From assembly GCA_025094145.1 (NCBI GenBank), contig JALLLS010000063.1, positions 124,001 to 188,000 on the forward strand: a stretch of 64,000 nucleotides of DNA, in the 5' to 3' direction. This stretch comes from Spinellus fusiger. Taxonomy: Eukaryota; Mucoromycota; Mucoromycetes; Mucorales; Phycomycetaceae. The notes beneath the pieces are model-generated. The model made no database searches, was not told the DNA's origin, and saw only the letters and a program-made list of their open reading frames with translations. Both the position numbers and the translations under genes were made by a program. Shown piece after piece: positions 21,630 to 33,412 of this stretch (positions within the stretch are counted from its first letter, which is position 1; each line of letters opens with the position of its first letter).

Positions 21630-22940
21630 CTATATTTTGGAATCGCTCTTTGGCCCTTTGTTACCCTTCTGCAATACTAACGATTGTTGCCTAAAGAAAG
21701 GTGTAAGCACAAAGACAAAACAGGCTTGTTTGATAGTCATCTTACCTTGTCACAGCTACCAAATCTCCTTCTCTATCCCAAATATTACCAGTAGTAACAC
21801 CTCTACCATTGACAGTAGTATGGGTCACAAAACTACTAATGACCTCTTTGCCCTTGGGTATACGCTTAAAGAATACCTCCAGCTGCATTGTTAAGAAGAA
21901 CATGGGCTGCTCTGTCTCATTTGCACCCAAAAAAAATATGGGAGGTATAAACACATCACACCAATAAGGTATGCTTTTGAGATCCAATGGACGATCATCA
22001 ACGAATCTCAGTAGCTGATGAAGCTCGGGTTGGCCTGGAATAAGACCAGAGATGGGTTCACGAACCATTGAATGAAGACGGGTGGTGGTCGTACCGTCTG
22101 GATGAGTGATTTGTTGACGAGGAAAATAGCTAGTATCAATGCATGCATGGATTAAACTATCCATACTGACATAAGGATGGGGCTGCATGCTGTTCAAGTC
22201 AGGCATCTGGGGCTCTTTGTACAAGGATGTACGGCCTGATTCCTCCCTTAGATTTCCCATTGTAATCATACACTGAGTCTTGATGCCGTATTTTGAAGGC
22301 TCAAATTCATGTGGAGTTGTGGGTGGCACTGTGACAGTCTTGTGAAAAAATTGTTAGTTTCTTATGCTGAATAAGAGCTATACTTTCTGAATAACTCACT
22401 TCTGTTTGCCAAGTAGTTGCACGTGAAAAACAATATCCTTTGTTGGAGACTTTGATATCTTCTATTTCTACAATAATATGTCCAAACAATGATTTATCGA
22501 AAAAGAAACAGCTGAGTGCTATAGGGTCTTTCTGGTATCTTGTTGAATAATGCTGTAGCATGCTATCCATAGCAATAGCTGTAATATAACCTATCATTAC
22601 CATTATTATAATCTAATCAACAAAAGAGGCTTGTCTCGTAGAAGGCTTACCACCCTGAATAATTACAGTAACATATATTAGTAAGATATCATCACTGTGA
22701 AAATATAAATTATACATTTAAATATATGAATACTCACATGAGGAGATAGAGAAGTAGACCACTCCTATAGATATAATATTATCAACCCATGTCAATCAAT
22801 AAAAGATGAAAGAGAATAATTGCCTTGTTTACGTGTCCTCCATAAATCACAGTATTTTTAGATGTTCTTCCAATGTAGTTAGTCTTAACTGCCTTATCAA
22901 AGGTGTAGTCAAGTTTAGTTTCGTGTTCTTTTGAAGACAT
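21630..22940 (-). CDS. Acyl-CoA thioesterase, double hotdog, probably peroxisomal
   Basis: Hydrolyses acyl-CoA to fatty acid and CoA. Exons (minus): 22833-22940, 22738-22764, 22651-22654, 22400-22590, 21746-22338 and 21630-21690, joining in frame to 327 aa, typical for the TesB/ACOT8-type family. The first hotdog half has SPHGGYITAIAMDSMLQHY, QKDPIALSC and a strand region GHIIVEIEDIKVSNKGYCFS. The second half ends NIWDREGDLVAVTRQ, the usual closing strand. The C-terminus is Ser-Lys-Ile, a variant peroxisomal targeting signal type 1. The Gly-Gly of PHGGY depends on a 4-nt microexon (GGTG at 22651-22654); without it no frame connects the neighbouring exons. Family is confident, location is inference. 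Confidence 0.88.
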
Positions 22941-24104
22941 AACAAATATGCTTTTCTAAAGAAAGTGTAAAGAATAATAAAAGGTCAACGGATTTATATT
23001 AAAAGGTACATAGGTGATACGAGATTTTTTAGATACACCCCTATAAAGAAAAATTGAGTTTCATTTTAGTAACATTTACTCTATTTTAAGTAATAAAATA
23101 CCATTTTTTTTGTAGAATACCTCGTTATCAAATTGTGTAACTTTTTTTTTTTTTGGATATGAGCCTATAATAAATAAACAAACACAATATAAGAATAACA
23201 TATTTGTTATAATTGGGATTAGAATGTCGTAAAGACTTTTCCCATAATTGGAAGAATCACTCTTTTGGGAATTAGGATTGATTTATTACCAAACTAAGGA
23301 GACTCTATCGAATATCAAAGGATGTCGATAGTTCATAGCATTTCGATAGTTAACCCCTGAATCTATACCATTAGAAAAGTATAAAAGACGTAACAATTCC
23401 ATTCAATAAACAACAGAGTTTAACTACACGTTCTAATGTTCCGTATACCTTTGGCCTAAAAACCCAAAGACGACAAGAACTCAATAACTACTAAACCGGG
23501 GAAATATTATTGAATATCAAGAGATGATAATGTTATGACACTTGATAGCATACACTTGAGCCTGATGTCTTTATCTTATTTATTTTTTAAAAAAAAAACT
23601 CCTTAGCAGTTAGCCATTCGTAAAAAACAGTTAAGTCTTTTTATCGGATGCATTCTTTCATTGGACACTATAATGCTGCTTCGAAATCTGGATCCCAGAA
23701 ATAGATATCAACACTGTAAAACACACGATTTTGATAAGCATTGGCTTTAGTTATGGGCCCAAAAAGATAGCAGTCATGGCCCGCAGTGGGCCAAGTGGTT
23801 ATTAGTAATAATAATAATAATTGAAAAGTATAAATGTCAACTGATACGCATTAAAGTTCAGCTATATGCCCTACTGTTCCGTATACCTTTAGCCTAAACC
23901 TTAGACAACATCATGAATAATATTAATTATTATAATAGTGACCATTGAGAACAATCCAGGCCTTTAAAACACATTTCTTTTTATTTTATTTATTTATTTT
24001 TTATATTTTATCTTGACATTGCTATAGCTATAAGTTTCTTAAAGACATACTACTTTCAATAAATAAAGAAAAGAGTGATAATACTACAAAACAACGGTCT
24101 ATAC
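22941..24104. other. Intergenic with a possible LTR-like repeat pair
   Basis: No gene. Two stretches, about 23370-23465 and 23824-23900, each carry AAAAGTATAAA and then GTTCCGTATACCTTTRGCC 50-65 bp later, in the same orientation. A TATA-like motif followed by this conserved block could be diverged solo LTRs, but I see no ends. A poly-T run lies at 23140-23155. Confidence 0.4.
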
Positions 24105-24245
24105 CAAAGTCATTTAATAAACATTATCAGTTTTTGGTATCAATAATAGCCCGGTATCCTTGCCTCATGCTGACAATGAGAATGTTTATTGCTATAAAAG
24201 AAAGAACTACCCTACCCAGCACCCAATGAACTCTAAGTTATTGTT
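24105..24245 (-). mobile_element. Tc1 family 2, 3'-end fragment
   Basis: Matches 4585-4655 in the terminal sequence and the last codons of the transposase relic (CAGTTTTTGGTATC, then a match to CCATGCTGGCAATGAG with changes). The fragment is cut off by element X copy 3. Confidence 0.6.
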
Positions 24246-24250
24246 TGGTA

Positions 24251-25508
24251 CACACCAGGAGATTTTTTGGATATATAAGTAAATATTCTGAGAATAAAAT
24301 TGCAATATTCTTATGATTGGCTAATGTGTTTTAAAATGCTTTTTCGCTGTCTAAATGAACTATTTTAAACTCTACTTGCCTGTTTAAGCAATGGCTACTG
24401 ACTTTGTAATTAAAAAGTATAGAATTGGCTGTAAAGACAAGAAATAGAACAAGAATCACCCCAAAATTACAACTCAGTCACTGATATTCTTCTCTTAGCA
24501 TAATTTGTTATCCATAAGCCCACAGTATTTGCAGTATAACACTGCTTAAGAAAATATTTATTATAGGACACACGGAATTAACTCTAGTGGTCATTGTCCA
24601 TAAAATAGAACCAAACTTACTTATATTAAGAACAGTGTATTCATTTATTGACTAAATATCTATAATCACCTCAGTTATCTTATTGTAACTGGTATTAACA
24701 GTGGTGCTTAATGATAACAAGGTATTGTTTCTAATACTGGACTTTAGGCCCAAGACAAATAGAGTGTGAATTGTTTGACTTGTAAATTTGACTTGTGAGT
24801 TTGACTTGTGAATTTTGACTTGTGAATTTTATGTGGAGGCTAGTGAATGCATCACTAAAATAATAGATGAAATATTATTTGTTTTGATATTCCCCTCCTT
24901 TTGATATTTCACATACTGCACATACAACTTAACACCCAAGTACTTGTCAAGATGAGCATAACTGAGCAAGGTATTGTGCCATTATTAACAAAGAGAAACA
25001 ATAGGTGATAGACACTACTAAAGGCTATTCTAGTGATAAAAAGGTAAGCAGTGTCTTCATCTGGGCTTGAGCTCAATGTATTCCACAAGGCACTCATTGT
25101 ATTGTTATTAGGCAAGTAAAGACTCCTTTCAAGTCATTCTTAGGTGGTCTTCTATACTATCTAGGGTCTCTAGGGTATACTCCTGAGCATAGTTATCTAT
25201 CTCCCAAGAATAAATTACAAGGCTTTTAGGTTGTGGATTCTATTGCTATGAAGGAATACGCCTAGAGCAACAGTAGCTATAGTAATAGTATGTTATTAGC
25301 TACAGTATTACAATAAACAATTTCATTCATAAACAATATATTCTATTGATAATATAATTTAATATTGAGGTATCCACAAAAGAAAATAATAATTTAGATA
25401 CTTGCAAACCTTTGATTTTAAACACAGATCCATAAAAGGGCAAAATATTTTTAGACGTAAAAGGAAGGAGATACCACCGCTTAAAGGCCAGAAAAATCTC
25501 CTGGTGTG
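24251..25508 (-). mobile_element. Non-autonomous TIR element X, copy 3 (solo)
   Basis: 1258 bp with inverted ends CACACCAGGAGATTTTT and its reverse complement, TA on both sides (24249-24250 and 25509-25510). It is collinear with the palindrome arms but diverged by substitutions and small indels, so it is an older or independent insertion. Its outer 110 bp match the left palindrome arm better than the right. No coding capacity. Confidence 0.85.
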
Positions 25509-25510
25509 TA

Positions 25511-26640
25511 TAATATCCATTATTTATAACACCACTGAACAAACCACCAAGCCTTTTGGAAACAGAAAGAAAAATATCGACGACTTTAATCTTAGACTCA
25601 TTGTTCACGAGGCCACCCAACATGGCACCAGACAAATGAATATTGAAGCCATGTTTGGCATCAGTAATTCTGCTGTCAGCCTTATCGTGAAGAGATATAG
25701 GGAAACTGGCTGCTTCAAAGCAGGGAAGAGCTCTGGGCACAAGCCTATTCTGATGGAGAAGGACAAGAGAGAGTTTGTATACAAGATGGAAAGGAGTTCA
25801 TTTCAGACAATAGATCAACTTTGCAAATAGATGACCACCAAAGTGTGCATGAGCAATTTTAGAGAAATGATAAAGAGGATTGGCCTTTCTTCTTTCAGGG
25901 TTGTTAAGAAACCTTCTCTCAGCATTAAACACAAGAAGTTGAGGCTTACTTAGACTAGGACTTACCTTCGTTGGACAGATGAAGACTGGATGACAGCCAT
26001 CTAGTTCGATGAGTCCAAGTACCAGCTAATGAGCAACAACTACTGCAACAGGGTGGTGTACAGAAAGAAGTAGGGGCTGATCCCAAAGAATGTAAAGCCA
26101 ACGACAAAGTTTGGTGGTGGTGGGGTAATGGTGTGGGGTTCTCTTTTCTGGTGGTGTCGGCAGACTTGCTGTGGTGGAGGGATCCATCAACAGTGCCAAA
26201 TACACTAGCATTTTAGAAACGGCCTATTGCCCTGAACTGACTCGTCTTTCGGCACTGAATCTAGTGGTAGGCTATGTTCTTCAAGAGGACAATGCTATAT
26301 GGCATATTAGTAAGGAGACTAGAAAATGGAAGGATGAGAGAGGCATAGTCATGATGGAGGGGTGGTCCTCTTAAAGCCCTGACCTGAACACAATTGAGCA
26401 TCTTTGGGAAGAGTTGGACAGAGCATTTCGGAAGAGGATGACCCCAGCAAGCACTCTCCAGGATTTGAGGGCTCTCCTGGTCCAGGAATGGGATAAAATC
26501 CCCAAGGAGACTACCAACAACCTCATTAACAGCATGAGGCGGAGATGCAATGCTGTAATAGAAGCTAAGGGTAGAAACACAAAATATTAAGGGTTTCCAC
26601 CCAATAAATTTGTATATATTATTTTGTTGATCTTCTATAC
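25511..26640 (+). mobile_element. Tc1-like element, family 4 (decayed)
   Basis: Transposase relic with flanking AT-rich sequence. Terminal repeats were not identified, so the limits are approximate. It directly abuts element X copy 3. Confidence 0.65.
25540..26590 (+). pseudogene. Tc1-type transposase pseudogene, family 4
   Basis: Conceptual translation shows HTH-like FNLRLIVHEATQHGTRQMNI, then SLIVKRYRETGCFKAGKSSG, a WTDEDWM and FDESK (first Asp) region, GGGGVMVWGSLFW, the second Asp in LQEDNAIWHISKET and the final acidic residue in SPDLNTIEHLWEEL. It ends GRNTKY-stop. At least six stops and a frameshift near 26140-26170 inactivate it. It is more similar in layout to the family 2 enzyme than to families 1 and 3. 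Confidence 0.85.
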
Positions 26641-28748
26641 ACTTCATTCAGTTTTCGAGTCTCTGCTATCTGTTTAATGTGTCTTTTATTACAAGTAATA
26701 AGTATTTTCCCATACAAGAATCATATCGAAAGATAAAAAGAGTTATATATTTTCTACCGGATACTGTATTAGACGAGTACCAATATATATTAATAAAAAC
26801 AATCTTTTTCAAGACTTCAATAAAACCCAGGACTAAAAATAGTATAGCATAGCATTACAGAACAAAATAGTTATGCATGATGGAATCATACTTATCCATT
26901 CAAGTCAGCAATCTTTTCAAACTCATGTTGAGAGAATGGGAAGCAAAGTTTCTTTTTTTTTAAAAAAAATAAAATAAAATAAAATAAAAATAAAAAGTGA
27001 CTCGGATGAGTGCGTCAATAGTTTTTGTTTTAGATTTCTTTAGGAATTTTTATTTACAAAACTTGATACAAACAATCCATATACGCAGTTGAGCCTAGTT
27101 ATAACTCATAAGACAAAAGACAAAAGAGAGTCTTTTAACAGATCTGTAGTATTTTTTGATGCTCTCTTACTGATCTAATATAATTTGACGTCGATATCAC
27201 ATCACATCACACTGTTTTATCGATGAAACAGTAAAGTATGAACAGTGTGATTTTAGACAGTTGTGAATGGAATGAAACATGTTACATCGAAGTTCAGAAT
27301 AAAGCTATTTGTAGTAAATTTAATCTTTTGTTTCTTGTTCATAACACAGTCTAAATAATATGGCTCAACTGTACATACAATAGAACCATCTAGTGCTTAT
27401 TATTTTGTAACTGGGATTCCAATAACATCATTTTACATCTTAGAACAACTGTGGTAACTTTAGCAATAGGGTCTATGTGTCAGACTATGTTTGTTTTCAC
27501 AAAGAGAGAGAAAAGGCATAGTGTTATTTATGGAAGTTGTTTCTTTATCTAAACCTATCTACTACAAAATGCTAAAGGAAGCATAATAAGGATTCTAAAG
27601 GCATAATCTAGATTATTATTCATACTACAAAAGAATAATAAAAAGAAAAGCAAAGGTATCTTTTTGCTTTCATAAGTTCCTACACCAGCTCATCGGTAAA
27701 CCACTAAGGAACCTATTCTCTCTCTCTCTTTCATTTTTTTTTAAAATTAAAATATAAATATTCAATGATTATATCTTATAGAAAGAGAATCAATAGAATA
27801 TGAGTGAAATTGACAGGGCGTTTCATTTTCTAATTTTCATTTATAGAATATAATGTAAATCATCATTCATTGAATTTTACTTTTTCCTAATTTCTTCTTT
27901 TGACACCCTCCCCCTTTTTCTTCTTCTTTCCTTTTCCTTTTTATTATTATTACTATTATTATTATTGTTGTTGTTGTTGTTATTATCCTTCATATCCTAT
28001 CTACTGACCGAACAAATGATAGACAGAGAATATGTGTTTATTTCTATTGTTACAAATGACAATAAAGGACAGTCAATGACAATGAGTTGCAATGCTTTAT
28101 GAAGCTGACAGTGCAGTAGAAATGAATACCAGAAAGTTACACATAGAATTGGAATCATTGCCATCCTACCAGAAGAAAAAAAAGACTTATTGTTGTGTAC
28201 TAATTTCAGTTTTCAAAGCAAATAAGAAATAGTATCTTCAGGCTTATTTCTCATTAGAGAGGATAATAAGTAGCACACGCATTCTATTAAGAGAATAGCG
28301 ATAAGCACCTTAGTATTTTTGTTACATATCATTTCAGACTGTAGTGACTAATAGTACACTCTCATGACAGTGTAACTAGGTACCTTTTATTGCGTTTAAG
28401 ACTAGTTGGATTATGAGTGAGTGTGCTACATTACTATATCATTGGCGATCAAAAAGGGCAAGAGTTTATCTCCACTGACAAGAGTATCTATTACGTAATG
28501 ACAGTACAAACTATAGAGCCACAGACTAAAGTACAGCAATTATAGTGGAGGAATCAATAGTAGAAAGAAATGGTCAGTAAAGTACATAGCATACAGAGTG
28601 ATGTTTATTAGGATTGACTTGATGAATAAGTAGCTGGCATAGTTTTTTCTTTTTTCTTTTTCCCTTTTGTTTTTTCTTTGTACACGCAGTCTAAATTTCA
28701 CGGGCTCTTTCTTTTTTTCTTTTTCTTTTTCTTTTCTTTTTTACTATA
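26641..28748. other. Long intergenic region, no gene seen
   Basis: About 2.1 kb between a transposon relic and the GATA factor 3' end. AT-rich, with poly-T/A runs at 26950-26990, 27730-27750 and 27940-27985 and a CT-rich run at 28650-28740 next to the gene end. No ORF of note on either strand. Confidence 0.5.
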
Positions 28749-30505
28749 TTAGGAGAAATAGACTGTTGCAATGCCTTGGTTCATACATTGTTGATACACA
28801 TAGCTCTGTGATAAAAGAGTAGCTGAGTTAACAAGCCTATCTGAAGTGTATTGGCTGGGTAGGTGGGGCAATGTTGCGGGCGGTGTAGGTGGAGAGGGAG
28901 GAACAAATACTCCAGGATCACAGCGCTGTCGTTTCTTGATGATATTGGTTTTCATTGACAGTGGACGTTTTTCATTATGTAATTTGAGGCTGGAGAGAAG
29001 AAAACAAACACAACCATAGATGGGTCCAGTAAGTTATTATTATCTTAGCTCTACATAAGCAACAGCAGCAACAGAAAACAAGAATAGTAACTCACTAAAG
29101 ACCACATGCATTGCAAAGAGGCCTGCCTTCTACATCACGCCGCCAGAGGGGAGTAGTGCTGGTGCGGCAATTTGTACATTGGGTTTGAACCAGGCGTTCG
29201 TTCATAGTCACAGAACTTAGTCTACTGGTGACAGGTTTAAGGTGTCTTGGCCTTGGTGTCTTGTGTAGCTTTAAACTTATGACAGATACAGAATAAGCTC
29301 TAATGAAGGTACGTCTGAGTAACAAGCACTTACTAGAGCCCACATGCATTACAGAGTAAATCATCTTCGGAAGACCGTCTCCATAGAGGAGTTGAGGTAG
29401 TAGCACAGTTGCTGCAGATGGGTATTTTGCCTTCAGAAGGTGTGCTGTTAATAAAAGGTCTTTGCATCATTGCACTGTGGAGTGGAGTGCTAAAGGACTC
29501 GGTAAGCAGAGACATATCAAGAGAAAGGGAGGTTTCTGAAGGAATCGAGGGAGCCACTGTGGAAAGTGCGTCCATGTCAGAATAAGACATAAAAAAGGGT
29601 TTTGCAGAATAATTAAAGTGCTGAGTTGTTGAGGAGGGTTCAAGGCAAAAGGCCGGTTGTGTGGCAGGCAAATGTTGGCTCATCCCAATAATGTCCTGTT
29701 GATTGAAAAGTTGTGAGATGTTGGTTGGGATCACTGGGTGTTGCTCTAAAGCATCTTTCTGCATGAAATCAAATAGTGCAGGTGTGTCATCAAAGGCATC
29801 CAGAAGATCCTGGAGTTGTACGAGTGTTTCATCTGAAAGATCGAACTTCTGTGGAGGGTTAGATTGGCTCAAGGTAGTGTCATTCTCTTGTGTTTGCAGA
29901 GGAAGATCATTAAGGAACTCGGATGCATTTGGCAGTGGTCTTGACCGAGTGGGTGCGGAGGTGGATGATTCCATGGTCTTTTTGCTCTGCTTTAGAGGGT
30001 TCACAAATGCAGTGGGCAATTGTTCAAGTATTTTTGCCTGTTGTTGTTGTTGTTGCAGGCACAATGTGCGTCTGTATTCAAGCTGTTTCTGTTGATAATT
30101 AATTTCATGTTCCTCTTTATCTTCATCTTTCTCCATTGTCTGTATCTCTGTAGCCTCTGTAGAGTCCATATCACTACTGATGGAAGAGTCAGGCTGAAGG
30201 ATGGAACTGTCTCTGGTAGTGTCGGCTACTCTATCTATTTTCATGGCTGATATTGACTGATATTTCTGTAGCAAGCTCTCTTCCAGTACATTTTGAGCGA
30301 TTGAATAAGGTTCATCTTTTCTCGTATTTAATGACCCATGAGCAAACCATAGACGCCAAGACAGATTCTCTAGACGAATGCCATTCTCTAGTGAATTCTT
30401 AACTTTAGTACAGACACGCCAAGCAGCAGACACATCATCTTCTGAATTCAGATAAGGGAACTTGGAGCAAGGGTTGCTCTTGATCTTTAATACAATAGGT
30501 GCCAT
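28749..30505 (-). CDS. GATA transcription factor with two zinc fingers
   Basis: Nuclear DNA-binding regulator recognising GATA sites. Exons (minus) 29334-30505, 29096-29275 and 28749-28989 give 530 aa. The N-terminus has a DUF1752-like block ([10 protein letters not shown], about residues 48-57) seen in nitrogen-regulatory GATA factors of the AreA/Gat1 type. The middle is Gln/Ser/acid-rich and may be an activation region. Finger 1 is CSNC-x17-CNAC (about 364-388), followed by [13 protein letters not shown]. Finger 2 is CTNC-x17-CNAC (about 424-448), followed by the basic tail [20 protein letters not shown] typical of fungal factors. The C-terminus is Pro-rich. Both fingers are split by an intron at the same Tyr codon and phase. 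A role in nitrogen control is inference from the N-terminal block; two fingers are more usual in siderophore repressors. Confidence 0.93.
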
Positions 30506-31651
30506 TAGAAGAGGTGAAATGTAGTTGAGTTTAATTGAAAGGATAAGAATAATAGTAAAAGCAGGATATATAGATATATAGATATATATATAAATATAAA
30601 CAGTTGTTCTTGCTTCTTTATGTCTATTCTAAGCAAGCTAGAATAAGTCAATATTTCCTGTTCAAATTCCAAACTACTACAGAAAATAAAATAAAATAAA
30701 ATAAAATAAAATAAAATAAAATAAAATAAACAAAAAGAACCTCTTGTATGCCTTTTTGTCTTTAAATGTTTTTTGTCTTTACCTTTCTCGGAATAAAGTG
30801 CTGACTTGAGGAAAAGAAAGTAAGTTTTTCCCTGATTTACAGTGTTTTAACCTAAAATGAGACGATTTAGAAAATAAATAAGACACTTTAATAAAGGTGC
30901 TGGACATAAACATGCTATTATTACTACTAGTGTTGATACTATGGATGAATTACAGTGTGAGATACTGCATCTGTTATAAAACACACTGGGACAGAATGAA
31001 CGATAACTCCATAGTGTATTCTTAGCCATGGACACTCCACTAGCAGCTCAATTACAATGCTCTCTACATTAATAAATGAATTAAATTGTCTTGTTTATTG
31101 TAATTGTCTCATTTGGGGCTAAACCACTGTATAAAAAGAAAAGATGGACCATGACTGAGGATAGAATGCACAAGATAGACAGCGATGGATCATTTCAATA
31201 ATCCAGCACCACTCCACTCGATAGTTTATAGTTTGTATGCAATATGGTGTGTATAATATGGTGTGTATATCCTATAGACATCTGGCTCTGTTTTATGAGC
31301 TAATAGAAGAACCTGTTAGATAAGAGCAAAGGCCTCCTAAACACGCACATGTCTTTCTATTTTTCTATTTTAAGTTTCTATGGAGAGTAAGCAAGTGATA
31401 AGTAGCAAGTGATAGTTAACAGGTGATAATTAATAAAAAGAGCACCTATCACTACCAAGAATAGTTCCAGTATTAGTATATCCGTCATAAGTACACCCTA
31501 AATCACATTCTATCTTTTTGCCAACTATAAATAAATAAATAAATAATAAATAAATAATAAATACACGCCCTTCAACATTAGGCCCTTCTCCGGGTAATAT
31601 ATATATATATACACACACACACACAAGAGTGATAGACAGTTAAACACGGGT
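30506..31651. other. Intergenic with MITE and simple repeats
   Basis: Separates the GATA factor start from the 3' end of FYV10. Contains an AAAAT pentamer run (30683-30729), one MITE (30840-31129) and AAAT and AC/AT dinucleotide runs (31526-31624). Confidence 0.6.
30840..31129. mobile_element. MITE M, copy 1 (290 bp)
   Basis: Flanked by TA on both sides. The right end GGGGCTAAACCACTG is the inverse of the left CAGTGTTTTAACC, allowing mismatches. About 90 percent or more like the copy at 56380-56648 by eye, with a roughly 20-bp insertion near the left end. No ORF. Confidence 0.9.
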
Positions 31652-33412
31652 TTAAGAAACAAATACTTTTTTAAGATCTTTCATTTGATACACAAGGCCA
31701 GTTCTTGGACAGGTGATGGAGCCGTGATTCTTCTGGCCCATGTCTTGTAGTGCCTACCCATAGGTGAGTGAGTGAGTGAGTGAGTGAGTCGATGTCTTTC
31801 TTTTGGTATAGGCAAACGATAAAATACCTCTAGACTATAGACACGTCCATTGGGCAATAACATGGGTGGATTGTCTTCATTCATGATTTTGCCGCTCATT
31901 CGACACACAATGGTGGAGTTGAGATGGTGACTCAAAGGGAGTTTTTCTGCAAGCTGGCCGAGTGTTTCTGTGTCGCACACAGGGCAATTTACATTTCTGT
32001 TTTCGTGTTGGTAGCATTGGGGAGATTTCAGAGCCGACAGCCCGACTTGGAGAGTGATAAAGAGAAGAGGATGGGTTGTCAGAGAGTACAATGCAAAGTT
32101 CTCTCTTTTGAATTGAATCACAAGCTGATCCCAGCGGCTGATGTCATACATATCCTATACATTAGAGTGTGAGTGTAGGTGGTAGGGAGTGATGAGAGGC
32201 CAGATGATGGTGGGTGGATGTCTACTGTACTTTGCTCCTCACTGGCAAAGCCCACTCTCCACTGCCAAATACTACTGCCAAACTCAAGCTACCTTGTAGG
32301 GCTGGCACTGAGTAGTAGGTCGAAAAGGCAACAGCCCCATAGCCTGCATGACTCTCTTATTCTCTGTCGCCCTCCATGGCACAAGATACTTTCTGGCATA
32401 TAATAATGCCTCCATGCCCTGTGATGCCCTTGCCAATTCAATGAACTCTTGCATTCTTAGGTTAAACTCAAGTGTGCTCTAAAAAGACACTACCAGCGAT
32501 AAGTAGCCACCATGCACAGACTACAGGAGTCTTCTTTCTTTTTGCTCTTTTCTCTTCTCCACACACCACAGAACAGACCTCATCTATAGGATCCCACATG
32601 TTACCTTTATCTTCTTCAGCCCAGACTTATTCTCCACACACCACAAAAGACACTCTTTACAACTGCGCTGCTTAAGTGACCTTTCTATCTTTTCAGAATG
32701 GGAAAATAGTTCAGTATCCACCATAGCCTAAGAAAGCACAAGTCAGTTACATCTCCCATCCTATATCTTCCATTTTATATCTCCTATCTTATATCTCCTA
32801 TCCTATATCTTCTATCCTATATATCCCATCTCATATCTCCCATATCTTGCTGCTTACCTCTATGCCATTGTCACTGGCCATCCTCTTTGCTGTCTCTGTG
32901 AGCCCTGATCTTAGTAGATAATCAACAAGAACGCGGTTCAATCTTGTATTGGACCATGTCTGGAATTCGGGTGCCTTGGCAGAGTGGATACCAGAGAGCA
33001 TAGTTAGGTTGTCAAGACGCAACTGAATGCGTCGAATGAACTCTTCTTCTTCTTTACGGATGGTTTGTAGCTAATAACACGGTTAAGGCGTCGAGTGGGG
33101 TTGTTCTTGCTACCTTGTCTGTTAATTCACTGACTTGGGCTATTAGGTCCTCCAATACCAGCTGTGCTAGTTCTGGTAGGAGTTTACCATCCGATGCATT
33201 CTCAATACAGCCATCAATTACACCTGTCAGTGCTTGGAGTTCTTTTTCAATGTAGCGATAGGCGTTTCGAAAGGATTTACGCAGTTGTTCGTAAGGTACC
33301 TATACAGAAGTTTGTCTGCTGCTTCTTCTTCTGCTTCTTTTTCTGATATTACCTTTAAAAAGGGCAGCTCAAGTTCAATAATCTGTTCAGGGTTGGTCTG
33401 ATTCATAGTCAT
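31652..33412 (-). CDS. FYV10: GID/CTLH E3 ubiquitin ligase subunit Fyv10/MAEA
   Basis: RING-like catalytic subunit of the GID complex, which ubiquitinates gluconeogenic enzymes in yeast. Seven exons (minus): 33353-33412, 33114-33299, 32858-33070, 32605-32727, 32293-32478, 31828-32154 and 31652-31753. All phases are 0 and the total is 398 aa, matching MAEA (396). The N-terminus has IIELELPFLKVPYEQLRKSF. A LisH motif (NRVLVDYLLRSGLTETAKRM) lies at about 125-147, CTLH with SCKECLLWCVENKSGLKKIK at about 175-195, then CRA. The degenerate RING begins CPVC near 313, with MSGKIMNEDNPPMLLPNGRVY, and closes with ITCPRTGLVYQMKDLKKVF. The last intron carries a (GTGA)n repeat, 31764-31789. All junctions are GT-AG. 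Confidence 0.95.
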
